From Verrucomicrobiales bacterium (GTDB lineage Bacteria; Verrucomicrobiota; Verrucomicrobiia; Verrucomicrobiales; DEV007): a DNA stretch of 38,780 bases. Shown one piece after another: positions 17,198 to 30,888 of the stretch. Below the pieces are notes generated by a model. The model searched no databases and was not told where the DNA came from. It saw only the letters and a list, made by a program, of their open reading frames with translations. The first letter of the stretch is position 1; the number at the start of each line of letters is the position of its first letter. Location: the NCBI GenBank assembly GCA_016795505.1, contig JAEUHH010000073.1, positions 1 to 38,780 of the forward strand, written 5' to 3'. Position numbers and translations under genes: made by a program.

Positions 17198-17818
17198 ATG
17201 AAAACCCGCAATCCCCTGTCACCATTTCGGGCCATTCTCGTGGCCTCGTCCGCCCTTTCCATCTCGGTCGGGATACTGGCCGCCGAAACAGTCGTTTCTG
17301 ACGATTTCTCCGGTTCCCAACTTTCCGGAAAGTGGAACGTCGCCAAGGGCTCCTGGACCCTCTCGGAGGGCAAGCTCAAGGGCGTCGAATTGGATGCCGA
17401 CAAGCACGCTGCCGTGGCGACCTATGCCGCGCCACACACGGACTCGAAGGTGACGTTCACGTCCCAACTCGCCGGCAGCACCGGATTCCACCTCAGCTTC
17501 AATCATGCGAAAGGCCACCTCTTTCGCGTCATCGTGACCGAGAAGGAGGTCTCCGTGCGCACCGACAAGGACAAAAAGGATCCCGCCTCGGTATCCGAAG
17601 TGATCGGCAAGACGGGGCTGCTCACCAGGCAGGGCGAGACTCACACCCTCACCTGCGAAACGTCCGGCGACCGGATCTCCCTCCTGATCGATGGAAAGGA
17701 GGTCGTCTCTGGACGGCACTCCGCCCTGACTTCCCCGAAAACCGGCTACCGGCTCGTGGTGCAGGGCACGGGCGTGCTGTTCGACGATTTCAGCGCGCGG
17801 CTGCCGGACCCAAAGTGA
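17198..17818 (+). CDS. Secreted LamG/DUF1080-like beta-sandwich protein
   Basis: The 206-residue protein begins with an N-terminal signal or anchor segment (hydrophobic about 12-31, ending in ILAAETVV). The mature part looks like a concanavalin-type jelly roll of the DUF1080/LamG kind: DDFSGSQLSGKWNVAKGSW at the start, alternating beta strands, and a closing strand LFDDFSARLP. Such domains are common in secreted proteins of Verrucomicrobiota and Planctomycetota and bind or cleave glycans; catalytic residues cannot be identified here, and a binding role is equally possible. It is convergent with the PQQ-propeller gene and separated from it by 77 bp. Confidence 0.65.
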   Translation: MKTRNPLSPFRAILVASSALSISVGILAAETVVSDDFSGSQLSGKWNVAKGSWTLSEGKLKGVELDADKHAAVATYAAPHTDSKVTFTSQLAGSTGFHLSFNHAKGHLFRVIVTEKEVSVRTDKDKKDPASVSEVIGKTGLLTRQGETHTLTCETSGDRISLLIDGKEVVSGRHSALTSPKTGYRLVVQGTGVLFDDFSARLPDPK

Positions 17819-17895
17819 TTGGGTGAAGCCGAAGCGAGAAAGGGAAGTGACCGATTTCTGGGTTATCTCGCCTGGAAAAGATCGGGGGTGCGACC

Positions 17896-19182
17896 TCACT
17901 CCTTCGGCCCCAGGCACCAGAGCGCTTCGTGGGTGCGAATGATGATCGCCTTTCCGGCGGGGACGGGAGATGAATTCGTATGCTCCCCGAGGTCGCTCTG
18001 GGCGAGCACTTCGAGCTTCTCGGGATTGGCCCGAAAAACGGCCGTGCTGCCCTTCTGGCTCAGGGCATAGATGCGATCACCGGCGAGCAGGTAGGATCCC
18101 CACGAACCTCCGGCTTCGGGGAGGCGGGCTTTCCAGATTTCCTTGCCGGTTTTGATCTCCATGCAGCTGACGACGCTGCCGCCGTAGTAGTAATAATCGC
18201 CCACTACCACTCCGGTGCCGATGCCGCCATTGTGCCGCACTTCGTGCCAGAGCCGGTGCGACGTGGTCACGTCGCCCGTGCCGCCGGCTTTTACGGCGAT
18301 GGAGTTGCCGTTGTACCCACCCATGGCGATGACGATGTCGCCCGCCACGACCGGGGAGGAGTAAACCAGCGGGTTCAGGCCGCTGCAGGTCCACAACACT
18401 TCGCCTGTCTTCAGGTCGAAACCCTTCATCTCCATCGGAAAACTCATCACCAACTCCTCCCGCTCGCCCGCCTTCACCACGATTGGCGTGCTGAAGGCCC
18501 CGATGATGCCGTCTGACTTGCCGGCGAAGCCGTCGGTGCGCTCGCCCGGTTGCCAGACCGGCTCATCCCACTTCCACACCGTTTTTCCGGTGCGTTTGTC
18601 CAGTGCGTGCAGGGCCGCGCCGGTGCCGGGTCCGTGGTAGATGTAGCAGAGGTCGCCGTGGAGGACCGGCGAGCTGGAACTGCCCCATTCGTGGTCGATC
18701 TTGCCCAGGTCGCGCCGCCAGAGTTCCCGGCCCTCGAAGTCGTAGGCCGCCGCGCCGGCCGATCCGTACACTGCCACCACCAGGGTCCCGTCCGTGGCGG
18801 CCGAGGCCGAGCAATACGGATTGGTGGCGTGGGTGCGCTCGGGCTGGTCGTAGGTCAGGCCGTTCTTCCACAACAGCCGGCCGTCCCGGAGGTCATAGCA
18901 CATCAGGCCGCGCCATTTTTCCGCCGTCACCGGCTGGGTGACGAAAATCTTGTCCCCATGGACGATGGGGGTGGAATTCCCCGCCTCGGGCAGCGCGACG
19001 CGCCAGCGGACATTGCGGTCCTTGCCCCACTCCAGCGGCAGGTCGGTCGCTGTCGTATGGCCGGAGCCGGCCGCATCGCCGCGCCACGCTGGCCAGGGAC
19101 TGGCTCCGGCGGGAACGGCGCAGGCGAAGGCGGTGATCAGGGGCAGCGCGAAGATCGACGGGAGGGAGGAGGCGGATTTCAT
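17896..19182 (-). CDS. Secreted PQQ-type beta-propeller protein
   Basis: The 428-residue protein has a signal peptide (residues 1-27, ending AVPAGAS) and repeated propeller blades of the PQQ/BamB type. Typical blade endings of the form A-x-D-x-x-T-G-K-x-x-W are visible: ALDKRTGKTVWKW, FDLKTGEVLWTC, CMEIKTGKEIWKA and YDLRDGRLLWKN, and GDKIFVTQ-type strands begin blades. The opening W-P-A-W-R-G-D-A-A-G-S-G-H is typical of the large family of secreted PQQ-like proteins in this phylum. No catalytic metal or PQQ ligands were identified, so an enzyme activity should not be assumed; it may be a scaffold or binding protein. A copy of the dispersed repeat lies about 160 bp upstream. Confidence 0.8.
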   Translation of the reverse strand: MKSASSLPSIFALPLITAFACAVPAGASPWPAWRGDAAGSGHTTATDLPLEWGKDRNVRWRVALPEAGNSTPIVHGDKIFVTQPVTAEKWRGLMCYDLRDGRLLWKNGLTYDQPERTHATNPYCSASAATDGTLVVAVYGSAGAAAYDFEGRELWRRDLGKIDHEWGSSSSPVLHGDLCYIYHGPGTGAALHALDKRTGKTVWKWDEPVWQPGERTDGFAGKSDGIIGAFSTPIVVKAGEREELVMSFPMEMKGFDLKTGEVLWTCSGLNPLVYSSPVVAGDIVIAMGGYNGNSIAVKAGGTGDVTTSHRLWHEVRHNGGIGTGVVVGDYYYYGGSVVSCMEIKTGKEIWKARLPEAGGSWGSYLLAGDRIYALSQKGSTAVFRANPEKLEVLAQSDLGEHTNSSPVPAGKAIIIRTHEALWCLGPKE

Positions 19183-19340
19183 GAGATGTTAGAAGCCATT
19201 TTCCGGGACACGGGGCCGGGTGTCCAATCCCGCATTGGCGGTTGAATAGGATACGGGTGAACGGCGCGAAACGCCTCGAGCCCGCTCCTGCGCAGGGGAT
19301 CGGCGGGGAAATTCTCCATCCCGCGTGACCGGCGATTGTC

Positions 19341-19383
19341 GATCATACAGGGTAGGATCGGAGATGAGACCCTGTTTGATCGG
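19341..19383. repeat. Dispersed palindromic repeat, copy B
   Basis: It has the same layout as copy A: a 22-bp unit (19341-19362), six bases, then the inverted arm ACCCTGTTTGATCGG (19369-19383). The outer arms pair over 13 positions with one mismatch. It lies in a 231-bp gap (19183-19413) between crcB and the PQQ-propeller gene, both on the minus strand; nothing else is seen there. Confidence 0.8.
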
Positions 19384-19413
19384 AATGGTCCGGCGTCCGG
19401 ATCGCGGCTCCAC

Positions 19414-19785
19414 CTACTTTCCGGCCCAGTATCCCAACCAGACGCAAGCCAGCCCCAGGGCGACGCTGCCGAGGAGGTTGGCAAAGGCGAGGCCGGCATG
19501 GCCCTGGCGCAGCAGGTCGAAGCTCTGCCAACTGAAGGTGGAAAAGGTGGTGAAGCTGCCGAGGAATCCGACGAACAACAGCCAGCGGGTCGCATCGGTG
19601 AGCCAGGCTCGGGTCTCGGCGAGGCCGTAGAGGAGGCCGATGATCAGGCAGCCGACCGCATTGACGGCGACGGTGCCCCAGGGAAAGCGGCTGCCACGGG
19701 CCCACTGGTCGATGCCGCCGGCCATGGCCCAGCGGGCAAGGGCGCCGGCGGCTCCGCCGAAGGCGACGAGGAGGATGGCTTTCAC
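19414..19785 (-). CDS. crcB: CrcB/FluC fluoride exporter
   Basis: A start at GTG 19785 gives 123 residues, the normal size for this dual-topology four-helix channel, which exports fluoride from the cytoplasm. Family signatures are present: FGGAAGALARW near the N-terminus, GTVAVNAVGCLIIG with the conserved Asn, and GFLGSFTTFSTFSWQ containing the TTFSTF break. A start further upstream would run into gltB; the GTG lies 25 bp after the gltB stop. It therefore probably belongs to the same transcript as gltB. No fluoride riboswitch motif was seen. Confidence 0.9.
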   Translation of the reverse strand: MKAILLVAFGGAAGALARWAMAGGIDQWARGSRFPWGTVAVNAVGCLIIGLLYGLAETRAWLTDATRWLLFVGFLGSFTTFSTFSWQSFDLLRQGHAGLAFANLLGSVALGLACVWLGYWAGK

Positions 19786-19810
19786 ATCGCCGGGCGGCCG
19801 GTGGTGGGGC

Positions 19811-24400
<4,590 letters not shown>

Positions 24401-24505
24401 TGAGGGAGAAAGTGGGAAAGGGTGTTTCGAAAGAAGGAGGGGGCGGTGAAGCCTGGCCATTGCCGGTCCGGGGATGTCCGGCTCTCAGGCAATACGTGAG
24501 TTTCG

Positions 24506-24526
24506 GGCGTTTGCAGGGCAAACGCC
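24506..24526 (-). other. Perfect 9-bp hairpin in the gltB leader
   Basis: GGCGTTTGC and GCAAACGCC pair perfectly across a three-base loop. It lies 106 bp upstream of the gltB start, in the 378-bp stretch between gltB and the prephenate dehydratase gene (24401-24778), where no gene is supported. It could be a leader structure of the gltB transcript or a terminator for the upstream gene, but no T-run follows in the minus direction. It could also be an operator. Confidence 0.4.
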
Positions 24527-24778
24527 GCGCCGTTTTCGTCGCAAAGCCAATTTCATACCGAGTCGCCTCACAAAAAACGCTTCAGAATCCCTTCCTCCCG
24601 GAGCGGAGCCGACAGTTCCACCCGGATGGCGACCGGGCAGACAGGCGGGGCGACGGAAAGAAATCCCCGGTCGGTCACAACCCGCTGCCCGGTAACGACC
24701 GGCTGCGGCGGGATTTTGGACGGCTGGGGGCGGGGATTGTAGCGGAAAAGCGCCGATCGTCAACGATGCGTGTGGGAA

Positions 24779-25630
24779 TCACGATTCCAGCTTACAATCC
24801 GTCGGATAGGATCCGAAATTCCGCAGGCTCAGGCAATGGGATTTGGCTTCCTCCAGCGTTTTTGCCACCAGAGGGGTGGCGGAGTTCCCTTGGATCTCAA
24901 TGAAGAACCGGTATTGGTGGGGCTTCCCCTTGATCGGCCGCGACTCGATGCGCTTGAGGTTGATCTCGTTGCGCGCGAGCGGCTCGAGGAAGCGGAACAG
25001 ACTGCCTGCCGCGTCGGGCAACTCCACCGCGAGGCTGGTGCGCGAGTTGTTTGGCGAATCCGGGTTGGCCTGGTGTGCGACGACGAAAAACTCGGTGATA
25101 TTGGGCACATCCGCCTGGACGGGATAGTGGATCACGTCCAAACCGTAGCGCTCGGCGCTCTCGCGGGATCCGAGGGCCGCCGAGCCGGTCTCCTGAGAGG
25201 CGGCGATGGCGGCCAGCGTCGTGCTCGGAGTCACCACCTGTTCGGCATCGGGGTAATTGGCCTTCAGCCACTTGGTGCAGTGGTGAAACGGGGCGAAATG
25301 GGAATACAGTTTCGAGATTTTCTCCCCTTCCCGGCCCAGCAGGGCGAGCTTCACATTCAGCGAGATTTCTTCCTGGATGTGAAATGGGGTGCCTTCCTCG
25401 ATCATTCGGTCGACCGTCGCGGTGATGATGCCGCCGGAGGAATTTTCGATCGGCACCACCGCCAAGCTGTCCGGAGCTGTCTCCAAGTAATTGAAAACGT
25501 CGTCCACGGAGCTGTGGGGAATCAATTCCTGATCACCGAAGCGTTTCCGGGCGACGAGATGGGCAAAACTGCCTTCCGGGCCCAGATAGGCGACGCGAAG
25601 CCGGGTCGGGGGATTTTCCGCAGCGATCAT
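24779..25630 (-). CDS. Prephenate dehydratase-like protein with ACT domain
   Basis: A start at ATG 25630 gives 283 residues. It converts prephenate to phenylpyruvate in phenylalanine synthesis if active. Residues 12-185 form the dehydratase domain (YLGPEGSFAHLVA, VVPIENSSGGI), and 198-275 an ACT domain with an intact ESRP motif (RIESRP, 229-232), which in the family binds phenylalanine for feedback inhibition. The catalytic N-x-T-R-F motif is altered to NITEF (177-181): Arg is replaced by Glu. This makes activity uncertain. It lies 189 bp downstream of a chorismate mutase-dehydratase gene on the same strand, giving two tandem paralogues. Arogenate dehydratase is an alternative substrate assignment. 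Confidence 0.85.
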   Translation of the reverse strand: MIAAENPPTRLRVAYLGPEGSFAHLVARKRFGDQELIPHSSVDDVFNYLETAPDSLAVVPIENSSGGIITATVDRMIEEGTPFHIQEEISLNVKLALLGREGEKISKLYSHFAPFHHCTKWLKANYPDAEQVVTPSTTLAAIAASQETGSAALGSRESAERYGLDVIHYPVQADVPNITEFFVVAHQANPDSPNNSRTSLAVELPDAAGSLFRFLEPLARNEINLKRIESRPIKGKPHQYRFFIEIQGNSATPLVAKTLEEAKSHCLSLRNFGSYPTDCKLES

Positions 25631-25819
25631 GATGGTATGGGGAAAGGGACGGCGAAACGGTTTTTCGGATTTACCATGGGGCATCCGGCAAGATCAAGCG
25701 CGAAAGCAAGCCGGTTACGACACCTTCCTTGTTGGTGCAGTCCGCCTGCCGGGGCCTGAAAACCGGGAAGATCGCAGGAACTCAGGGTTTTCCAACCGGC
25801 AACTTCGAACCGACAGGAA

Positions 25820-26881
25820 TCACGGATGCGGATAGCTGCCGAGGACCGAAACCACCCGGCCACGCTGGCGTAGCTCGGTGATCGAGGTGCTCAAGGGCTC
25901 GGTGTCGGCATGGCCAATCACCTCCACACGCACCAAGGCGTGCGATTCGGCTGCCTCCGGGAGGGGTTCGTGGCCGTCTACGCGGATCGCTTCGATACCT
26001 TTTTCATGGAACATAGCCAGCATCTCGACGAGGCACTTGCCCATGTCTCCCCCGCTTACGGTCATCAGAGTCAGGTCGTTCCCGGTGGGGGGGCAGGCTG
26101 CGCGCCCGACTACGGAAAACCGGGCTACGGGGGTCTCATCCTGGATCTGTCGGGCTACCGGATGCAGGCCGCTGATTTCGGCCGCCAGCACGCTCCCGAC
26201 CGCCGATCCGACAGGATCCTCCAGCGCCCGCTGCGCAGCGGCTGGTGTGCTCGCCACTTCGACCAGCTTCGCAGAGTCCAGATAATCCGACAGCCACCGA
26301 CGCACGGCTCCCAGTATCGACGGGTGCCCATAGACCCGTTCGATCTCCTCGAGTGGCCCCTGCGACATCAGGCAGATCTCGATCGGCAGGGGAATATCGG
26401 CGCAGATCTTGAGTGGATGCCGGTGAAACAATTGGAAAATGTCCCTCGCCGCTCCCTCGGTCGAATTCTCGATCGGCACCACGCCATAGTCGGCGAGCCC
26501 GCGGGTCACCTGATCGAAAACGTCGGCCAGGTTCGGCTGCGGCAGGTAGGCGACGCTGTGGCCGAACTTGCTGATCGAGGCCTGGTGCGTCCACGTGCCG
26601 GGAGGCCCCAGATAGGCGATTTTCAGGTCCTCTTCCAGCGCCAGGGCCGCTGACATGATTTCCCGGTAGATGGCCCGGATCGACTTCTCCGGCAGGCGCC
26701 CCTGGCTCTTGGCGATGAGGCTCTTCAGCAGCGCGTCTTCCCGCTCGGGAGCGTAGATCGCCAGTCCTTCCCGCTTCTTCAGCACACCGACCTCATGCAC
26801 CACATCGGCCCGCTCGTTGAGCAGCCGGAGCAATTCCGAGTCGATCGCATCGATCTTCTTGCGCAGTTCTTCTAATGTCAT
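25820..26881 (-). CDS. pheA: Bifunctional chorismate mutase / prephenate dehydratase (P-protein)
   Basis: The 353-residue protein carries three modules: an AroQ chorismate mutase (about 1-85, LRKKIDAIDSELLRLLNER with Arg7 and Arg24), a dehydratase domain (about 86-262, YLGPPGTWTHQAS, VVPIENSTEGA) and a C-terminal ACT-like domain (270-353). It would convert chorismate to phenylpyruvate. Two unusual points are seen. The dehydratase motif N-x-T-R-F reads PVARF (251-255), losing Asn and the catalytic Thr. The ACT domain lacks ESRP (RVDGHEP instead), so phenylalanine feedback may be absent. The mutase half looks intact. The downstream paralogue has the opposite pattern. Upstream, scpB ends 69 bp away on the same strand. 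Confidence 0.88.
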   Translation of the reverse strand: MTLEELRKKIDAIDSELLRLLNERADVVHEVGVLKKREGLAIYAPEREDALLKSLIAKSQGRLPEKSIRAIYREIMSAALALEEDLKIAYLGPPGTWTHQASISKFGHSVAYLPQPNLADVFDQVTRGLADYGVVPIENSTEGAARDIFQLFHRHPLKICADIPLPIEICLMSQGPLEEIERVYGHPSILGAVRRWLSDYLDSAKLVEVASTPAAAQRALEDPVGSAVGSVLAAEISGLHPVARQIQDETPVARFSVVGRAACPPTGNDLTLMTVSGGDMGKCLVEMLAMFHEKGIEAIRVDGHEPLPEAAESHALVRVEVIGHADTEPLSTSITELRQRGRVVSVLGSYPHP

Positions 26882-26950
26882 GGGGACTGGGGAAAAAGAC
26901 TATGGTGCCGGGATTCTGGCGGACACTTAAACCCGTTTTCCAACTCCGTC

Positions 26951-27769
26951 CTACTCTTCCTCCGACCGGGCCTCGCTTTCGGGGGTGTCCTCCTCCGCGT
27001 CTTCCATTTCTGACTCTGCTTCAGTGGCCGGTTCGTCTTCTGACGCCGCTTCTTCGGCTGGAGCTTCGTCATCGGCTGGGGCTTCTTCTTCCGCGGGCGC
27101 TGGCTCGTCGGCTGCGCTGCCACCCTCGCCGAGCACGCGTCCCTCTTTGTCGGCCAGCGGGAGCTGCACCTCGCGCGGCGGCTCCTCGGCTGGCTTGGCG
27201 GTTGGCAGCGGCATTTTGCGCAATTCGCCGGCATTCGGCAGGTCATCCAGAGACTTCACCCCGAAATGCTCGAGGAAAAGATCCGTCGTCTCATAGAGCA
27301 GCGGACGCCCTGGCAGGTCGGCCCGTCCGCCGATCTTCACCAGCCCGCGCTCGATCACCTTTTGCAGCACCCCGTCGACGGCGACGCCACGCACCGCCTC
27401 GATGTCGGCCTTCGTGATCGGCTGGCGGTAGGCGATGATCGCCAGCGTCTCCAAAGCCGGCGGACTGAGCCGCTCGGGCCGCATCCCCGGCAGCAACGCC
27501 CGGATGAAATCCGCAAACTCCGGTCGCGAGACAAAACGCCAGCCTACCGCCCCCTCGATCAGTTGCATGGCGCGGCCCGACTCGGCGTAGATCTCGCCCA
27601 ACTCGTCGATCGCCGCCTCCACCTCCTCCTGGGTGATCCGTTGCCACTCTGAGGCCTCAGGACCGGCGTGGTCTTCGGCTCCCCGGCGCACCGCCTTCAG
27701 GATCTCCGCCGTCGAGATCGGGTCCGGAGCCGTGAAAATCAGGGCTTCTATGATTTGGGTCAGGTGCAT
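26951..27769 (-). CDS. scpB: Segregation and condensation protein B
   Basis: This 272-residue protein is the winged-helix partner of ScpA in the SMC-ScpAB complex that condenses and segregates the chromosome. Residues 1-185 match ScpB: two winged-helix domains ([15 protein letters not shown] at the start; [20 protein letters not shown] near 103-122; [17 protein letters not shown] near 153-170). From about residue 195 an acidic, Ala/Glu-rich tail of some 75 residues follows, longer than in many ScpB proteins and certainly disordered. It lies 128 bp downstream of scpA and upstream of the pheA gene, all on the minus strand. Confidence 0.95.
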   Translation of the reverse strand: MHLTQIIEALIFTAPDPISTAEILKAVRRGAEDHAGPEASEWQRITQEEVEAAIDELGEIYAESGRAMQLIEGAVGWRFVSRPEFADFIRALLPGMRPERLSPPALETLAIIAYRQPITKADIEAVRGVAVDGVLQKVIERGLVKIGGRADLPGRPLLYETTDLFLEHFGVKSLDDLPNAGELRKMPLPTAKPAEEPPREVQLPLADKEGRVLGEGGSAADEPAPAEEEAPADDEAPAEEAASEDEPATEAESEMEDAEEDTPESEARSEEE

Positions 27770-27897
27770 CAGTGGGCGCTGGGGAAAAGGGCCGACTCGC
27801 CCGGCGTCTGGCGCGGGAGCCTCAAAAACTCGTCAAAACCGGTCCTGTCAATGCTGTTCATCTCGTTCGGGCGATGCCATCCCGCGTCGGGCTTGTT

Positions 27898-28797
27898 TCA
27901 CGTATTCTCGGTCCGGTGCAACTCGATTTCACCCAGCAGCGAGTCCTGCCGCACGCGGAAATGGTTCAGCTTCATCAACTCCAGCACCGCCAGGAAGGTC
28001 ACGATGACCTCGACCTTGCCGCTGGCGGTCTCGAAGAGTGTGGAAAACCTCACCGATTGACCCGGTGGCACCGTCTTCAGCAGCAGCGCGATCTTGTCGC
28101 TCACCGTCCAGCGCTCGTCCACGATCTCGCGGAAGGCATCCTCGTCGTCGAAGCGGGAAATGACCGACTGGAACGCCCGGATCAGGTCGAAAATGCTGAC
28201 TTCCGCCAGCGGACGCTCCTCCGTCTTGCCTGGCTCGATCTTTTCCGGCACGTGGCGGAAGGTATCGAGTTGGTTCGCCTCGCGCCGCTGCAGGAAGGTC
28301 GCCGCGTCCTTGAATTTCTTGTACTCGATGAGCTGGCGGATCAAATCCCAGCGCGGATCCTCCTCCTCGGCGTCTTCCTCGGGCGGCTGGTGGTGCTTGG
28401 GCAGCAGCGTCCGGCTTTTGATGTAGCAGAGATTCGCCGCCATCACCAGGAACTCGCCCGCCAAGCCGATGTTCAGCATCCGGAAGGACTCGATGAAGGC
28501 CATGTACTGCTTCGTGATCTTCTCGATCGAGATGTCATAGACGTCGACCTCCTCGCGCTTGATCAGGTAGAGCAGCAGGTCCAGCGGGCCTTCGAAAATC
28601 TCCAGCTGCACCTTGTAGTCGTAGTCCGGCGGTGCCACCGCCGTCTCGCCGGGTTCCTCGAACTCCAGCGTGACCTCGTCCAGGGATGGGCCGTCGGACG
28701 CCTCCATCCGGTCGGCGGCGAGGGCTTCCTCGGCGCCGGCCTCCTGGAGAGCCTCTTCAGGCGGAGTGGGGTCGGTTTCGGACACGGGTGCGGACAA
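27898..28797 (-). CDS. scpA: Segregation and condensation protein A (kleisin)
   Basis: The 299-residue protein is the kleisin that bridges the SMC dimer. The conserved core begins near residue 60 with YKVQLEIFEGPLDLLLYLIK, followed by EEVDVYDISIEKITKQYM and AGEFLVMAANLCYIKSRTLLP, the N-terminal SMC-contacting domain. The C-terminal winged helix ends in LAVLELMKLNHFRVRQ. The first about 55 residues are acidic and disordered, longer than usual. Pairing with scpB downstream confirms the call. Its start is divergent in position from, but on the same strand as, the secreted hydrolase that ends 103 bp downstream of a short gap. Confidence 0.95.
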   Translation of the reverse strand: MSAPVSETDPTPPEEALQEAGAEEALAADRMEASDGPSLDEVTLEFEEPGETAVAPPDYDYKVQLEIFEGPLDLLLYLIKREEVDVYDISIEKITKQYMAFIESFRMLNIGLAGEFLVMAANLCYIKSRTLLPKHHQPPEEDAEEEDPRWDLIRQLIEYKKFKDAATFLQRREANQLDTFRHVPEKIEPGKTEERPLAEVSIFDLIRAFQSVISRFDDEDAFREIVDERWTVSDKIALLLKTVPPGQSVRFSTLFETASGKVEVIVTFLAVLELMKLNHFRVRQDSLLGEIELHRTENT

Positions 28798-28899
28798 TGA
28801 AAAAGAGCCCCGCCGCGGTCGCGGACCATCCCAGCCGCCGACGGGCCGGTATGAAAGCCCTCGCCGGGTCCGAATGCAACCGGCAACGGGGAGCGCCTC

Positions 28900-30888
28900 T
28901 CAAGACCCGCCCGGCCGCCACTCGCCCGCCGAGGCGATCGTCCGGATCTTGTCACCCGCCCCGAGGGCCTCGTAGACCTGCTTTGTCCACGCGTAAGCCG
29001 GCGGCATTTGCCCGATGAATGTGATCGGCCTCGGATAGAGCAGCGCGAGGTGCTGGGGCAGATCGCCGATCTGCAAAATGCCGGGAAACGTCGCCGTCCC
29101 CAGCGGATCCCGGTGCGTCTCCGGCGGCGCTTCGACGATCAGCTCGCTCACCTCCGGATCGAGGACCGCCGCGTAGATCGCCAGCGCGGCGGTATCGCCC
29201 CGGCCGTAGAGCGTCACTGGCCCCGTATTTGGATCGCGCCGCAGCAGCGCCGTGGCTGCCAGCAGATCGCAGGTCTGGCGCTCGGCCAGCGTCTGGCCCA
29301 GCAGCGGATAGACCCGTCGCAGCGTCCACAGGTAGCCGGGACCGACCGAGTGAGTGCCGGTGTTGCGCACCTCCACCGCTGCCGAAGCCACCCCTGCTGG
29401 CAGTGCCGGCCGCGACGAACCACCGCCACTGAAGGTCGAGCGGCCGTCCGGCTGCATCGCAAAAAGCACCAGCGGCACCCGGCCCGGCGTCGTCTGGGGG
29501 TGCCGCGTTTTCACCGACAGTGTCAGCCCGTCGACCGTGTCGAACTGCCGCGTCCCGTAGGCATCGCCGTCCCGCACCGCGCCGTCGTAGACGCTCTCCC
29601 GCGCGCGCGGCGTGGGATCGGCCGGCACGTGGCGGAAGGTCAGCTCCCGCAGCCTCGCCAGAGTGCGCTCGCGGTGCGCCAGCCAGTCCGATTCCGTCGC
29701 CGGGATCGACGGCACCGGGGCATAACGCACCAGTTGCTCCTCGATCCGTGCCATGGCGTCGTTCCGGGGCAGTTGCCCCCCGAAAACGAGCAGGTTTTCC
29801 TCCGGTTCGACGTAGTCGGTCACATCGTCGGTCACCGGGGTCGGATCGCCTTTCAGGTGGGTGTTGAAAAAGGTGAAGATCGCCTGCCGCAGTTTCGGCG
29901 TGTAGCCGTGGGGCGCCAGATCCTCGACCAGATCGAACTTCTCCGGCACGCCGAGGGTGGTGAACTGGTGCCGGATGCGGTTGGCCACATCGCGGTAGCC
30001 GGTGGGTCGCCACAGCACGTCCTCACTGCCCGAGGCGATGAGAAAGGCACGCGGAGCGATCAGCGCTCCCACGTCCGACCAGCACCAGCGGTGGTAATTC
30101 ACCCAAAAGGCACAGTCGCAGTGGCCATCCGTGGCCCGGTCGGCCGCCATGCCGGCGATGTTGCCGCTCTGGCAGACGGGCGCGACCGCCTTCACCCGCT
30201 CGTCCGCTGCGCCGAGGAACCACGACATCGCCCCGCCGCCGCTCAGACCCGTCACGCCGAGACGCCCGCTGTCGACATCGGGCCGGGACTCCAGATAGTC
30301 GAGCGCGCGCATCGCATTCCACACTTCCGTGCCCGCGGGGGTGTAGCCGCGGCTCTGCCAGTCCCAGCGCTCCTCGCGGTAGGTGCCGTGGTGAAAGCCC
30401 TGACACTCCCCGAGTTGCACCGGATCCAGCACCAGCGCCACATAGCCGTGCTGGGCAAACCAGCGGGGATGCGCCTGATAGCCGGGCGCGACCTTGCCCT
30501 TGGTGTGGCCGCAGAGGTACAGAACCGCGGGCAGACGACCCTCGATCTTGGCCGGCCGGTAGAGATTGCCCGCCACGTGCGCGCCCGGCAGGCTCTGGAA
30601 ATGGATCTTTTCCACCACATAGTCGCCGCGTTCCAGCGTGCCGGTGACGGTGGCCTGCATCGGTGTGCGCTCCGGCAGCGGCCAGAGCCCCAGCATTTCC
30701 AGCCACTGACGGCGCCGGTCCGGCAGCGTCTCGCGCCAGACATCGGGAGCCAGCGGGCGCGCCAGCGACTGGCCCGAGACGGCCTTTGCCTCCTGGACCA
30801 CGGAATCGTAGAGCGACAGGCCGGACTGGGCAGGCAGGAAAGCCGGCCAAGCCAGCAGGACTGCGAGGGAAAGCAGGGGAGTCTTCAC
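28900..30888 (-). CDS. Secreted two-domain alpha/beta hydrolase (acetyl xylan esterase-like), second domain degenerate
   Basis: GTG at 30888 is preferred over the ATG at 30948 because it begins a canonical signal peptide (MKTPLLSLAVLLAWPAFLPA). The 662-residue protein holds a first hydrolase domain (about 80-345) with the nucleophile in GLSGGG (Ser216), Asp290 (GSEDVLW) and His327 (LAPHGYT), typical of secreted acetyl xylan esterase-like proteins. A second domain (about 420-660) has hydrolase-like strands, but its elbow reads Y-G-R-G-D-T-A near residue 562, with no serine, so it is probably inactive. It is exported and likely deacetylates a polysaccharide or cleaves another ester; the substrate is unknown. 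A dispersed repeat lies about 95 bp upstream of the start. Confidence 0.82.
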   Translation of the reverse strand: MKTPLLSLAVLLAWPAFLPAQSGLSLYDSVVQEAKAVSGQSLARPLAPDVWRETLPDRRRQWLEMLGLWPLPERTPMQATVTGTLERGDYVVEKIHFQSLPGAHVAGNLYRPAKIEGRLPAVLYLCGHTKGKVAPGYQAHPRWFAQHGYVALVLDPVQLGECQGFHHGTYREERWDWQSRGYTPAGTEVWNAMRALDYLESRPDVDSGRLGVTGLSGGGAMSWFLGAADERVKAVAPVCQSGNIAGMAADRATDGHCDCAFWVNYHRWCWSDVGALIAPRAFLIASGSEDVLWRPTGYRDVANRIRHQFTTLGVPEKFDLVEDLAPHGYTPKLRQAIFTFFNTHLKGDPTPVTDDVTDYVEPEENLLVFGGQLPRNDAMARIEEQLVRYAPVPSIPATESDWLAHRERTLARLRELTFRHVPADPTPRARESVYDGAVRDGDAYGTRQFDTVDGLTLSVKTRHPQTTPGRVPLVLFAMQPDGRSTFSGGGSSRPALPAGVASAAVEVRNTGTHSVGPGYLWTLRRVYPLLGQTLAERQTCDLLAATALLRRDPNTGPVTLYGRGDTAALAIYAAVLDPEVSELIVEAPPETHRDPLGTATFPGILQIGDLPQHLALLYPRPITFIGQMPPAYAWTKQVYEALGAGDKIRTIASAGEWRPGGS

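Noticed and set aside
19786-19810. Fluoride riboswitch before crcB
   Set aside because: Only 25 bp separate gltB and crcB, too short for the riboswitch, and no motif is seen.
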